Of a DNA stretch of 48,266 bases, positions 47,177-48,266 are shown in pieces. Below the pieces are notes generated by a model. It saw only the letters and a program-made list of their open reading frames with translations. It had not been told where the DNA came from and made no database searches. Position 1 is the first letter of the stretch, and each line of letters begins with the position of its first letter. Made by a program: the position numbers and the translations under genes. The stretch is from Candidatus Woesearchaeota archaeon (lineage in GTDB: Archaea > Nanobdellota > Nanobdellia > Woesearchaeales > UBA10216): positions 1-48,266 of the forward strand of contig JACPIH010000016.1 in the NCBI GenBank assembly GCA_016188155.1, read 5' to 3'.

Positions 47177-48133
47177 ATGCATGTGGAAAAGAGAAAGCTG
47201 GGAGGGAAGACAAAATACTACCTTGCACACTCGTTCAGGGAGGGAAAGAAGGTATACAAGGCAAGGAAGTATCTTGGAGCAGACCTGACAACCAAGCTGC
47301 TTGAGGAAAGAAAAAACATCGCAAAAGCTCTTATGGAGGGAGAGATAAGAAGGTATAGGGTGATAAGGGATCCGCTGAGCTTCGAGTTGTCAGCAAGGGA
47401 AATCGCCTGGGTTAAGGGCATCCAGGCAAGGATACCAGTAAAAATCAGCCATTTGTCGGAAGCTCAGTGGCAAATGTTCTCAAGAATTTTCACTTACAAC
47501 ACAAATGCAATAGAAGGGAGCACTCTCAGCAGCAGGGAAGTAAACGAAATCCTGAAGCAGGACAAATGGCCTGAAAAGCCAAAAGGGGATATAGCGGAGG
47601 CATACGGGGTAAACGAGGCAGTGAGCTTCATAAGAAAAACTGATGAGCACTTATCAATAGGACTGATAAAAGAGCTTCACAGGATTGTTTTCAGGAATTC
47701 TAAGCCTTTTGCAGGGCAGCTTAGAAAGTCGGGGGAAGAAGTGGCGGTTGTTGATAACTTGGGTAATGTTGTGCATCAAGGAGCTCCGCAGTCAAGAATC
47801 AAATACCTCTTAAATGAGCTTATTAGCTGGTACAGGGCTAACATAAAAAAGTATCCGGGCTTTATACTTGCTGCGGTAGTCCATACCCAGTTTGAGAATA
47901 TCCACCCGTTCAGGGACGGAAACGGCAGGGTCGGGCGGCTGCTTCTGAACAATATTCTCATAAAGCACCGGCTTCCTCCGGTAAACATAGGACTGAACAA
48001 CAGGATGGGATACTACGCATCGCTTCAGGCTTATGAGAATAGCCATGACCTGAAGCCTACTATTGAGCTTTTCCTGAAAGAATACAAAGCTACTGAAAAG
48101 GCAATGGGTGACTACAGTAGAAGTAAAATGTAG
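47177..48133 (+). CDS. fic: Fic family protein (AMPylator), class II
   Basis: The 318-residue protein has the full Fic active site HPFRDGNGRVGR near residue 243 (catalytic His). The inhibitory-helix motif TNAIEG at residues 109-114, N-terminal to the Fic core, makes it a class II, self-inhibited Fic. A basic N-terminal domain (KRKLGGKTKYYLAHSF) precedes it. Fic proteins transfer AMP to hydroxyl side chains of target proteins. Transcription looks leaderless. 16-bp direct repeats bracket the gene. The target is unknown. Confidence 0.92.
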   Translation: MHVEKRKLGGKTKYYLAHSFREGKKVYKARKYLGADLTTKLLEERKNIAKALMEGEIRRYRVIRDPLSFELSAREIAWVKGIQARIPVKISHLSEAQWQMFSRIFTYNTNAIEGSTLSSREVNEILKQDKWPEKPKGDIAEAYGVNEAVSFIRKTDEHLSIGLIKELHRIVFRNSKPFAGQLRKSGEEVAVVDNLGNVVHQGAPQSRIKYLLNELISWYRANIKKYPGFILAAVVHTQFENIHPFRDGNGRVGRLLLNNILIKHRLPPVNIGLNNRMGYYASLQAYENSHDLKPTIELFLKEYKATEKAMGDYSRSKM

Positions 48134-48143
48134 TCACCTGAAC
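48128..48143 (+). repeat. 16-bp direct repeat, right copy
   Basis: ATGTAGTCACCTGAAC overlaps the last codon and stop of the Fic gene and matches 15 of 16 bases of the copy at 47153-47168. Confidence 0.7.
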
Positions 48144-48214
48144 CGAAAGAAGCTTGGGCAGGGTTTTAGCAAAACGACAAGCAATAAAAAGCATCAAGGT
48201 ATCGCGCTAGACGC

Positions 48215-48266
48215 ATGCGCATACGACAATTAGCAGAGGGAGTTGAAGCTGCAGCAAATGCTTTGA
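48215..48266 (+). CDS. Possible start of the next gene, partial
   Basis: An open frame MRIRQLAEGVEAAANAL runs into the right edge. AATAAAAA at 48183-48190 is a possible TATA box about 28 nt upstream. Seventeen codons are too few to name a product. Confidence 0.3.
   Translation, partial: MRIRQLAEGVEAAANAL

Noticed and set aside
1-48266. CRISPR arrays, insertion sequences, rRNA genes or prophage
   Set aside because: No regularly spaced repeats, transposase or integrase ORFs, rRNA-like sequence or phage structural genes were seen.

Overview
This window comes from an archaeal chromosome. Archaeal markers are a diphthine synthase (Dph5), an archaeal-type alanyl-tRNA synthetase with a zinc insertion, the S15P/S13e-type ribosomal protein S15, an Nre-family DNA repair protein, two tRNA genes interrupted by introns with bulge-helix-bulge (BHB) splice motifs, TATA boxes centred about 26 nt upstream of many start codons (leaderless transcription), and PGF-pre-PGF and S-layer-like proteins. 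The gene set (small winged-helix regulators, a regulator fused to an S-layer-like domain, very large N-glycosylation-rich surface proteins) resembles DPANN lineages such as Woesearchaeota. That assignment is an inference; no rRNA is present to test it.

Region 1 (1-9.3 kb) is a glycogen/alpha-glucan island. A leftward operon encodes a winged-helix regulator, a GT4/GT5-like glycosyltransferase and a GH57 amylase (cut by the window edge). Divergent from it, a rightward operon encodes a eukaryote-style GT3 glycogen synthase, a GalT-type nucleotidylyltransferase and a debranching enzyme. A second leftward operon holds a degenerate response regulator, a GH15-like glucoamylase, an unrecognised protein and an intact stand-alone receiver. 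No histidine kinase is present.

Region 2 (9.3-21.3 kb) carries housekeeping and envelope genes: two alpha/beta hydrolases, dph5, a small regulator, a secreted coiled-coil protein with a small lipoprotein, a winged-helix/S-layer-like/EF-hand protein, a DHH phosphoesterase, rps15, an FkbM methyltransferase, two glycosyltransferases, a phosphoribosyltransferase and a zinc-finger protein.

Region 3 (21.3-24.8 kb) holds a nickel superoxide dismutase with its maturation protease (sodN-sodX), a wHTH-MNT/HEPN toxin-antitoxin-like pair, tRNA-Gln with a canonical 37/38 intron, a hairpin-rich intergenic region and nre. A probable NiCoT nickel transporter further right (41 kb) could supply the dismutase.

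Region 4 (24.8-32.1 kb) encodes surface proteins: a giant secreted, sequon-rich protein split by one apparent frameshift, followed with ATGA overlap by a membrane-anchored PGF-pre-PGF protein.

Region 5 (32.1-48.3 kb) has a THUMP protein with a histone-H1-like tail, alaS, a fatty-acid-desaturase-like enzyme, two membrane proteins, an aspartase-alanine dehydrogenase operon, the nickel transporter, a bacterial-type pseudouridine synthase, a PIN-domain protein, an O-methyltransferase, PolX, an epimerase, a YdcF-like protein, endonuclease V, and a Fic protein flanked by 16-bp direct repeats. Immediately before endonuclease V lies tRNA-Val(CAC), which is interrupted in its T-loop by a 55-nt intron at position 59/60. 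Part of that intron resembles an element upstream of nre.
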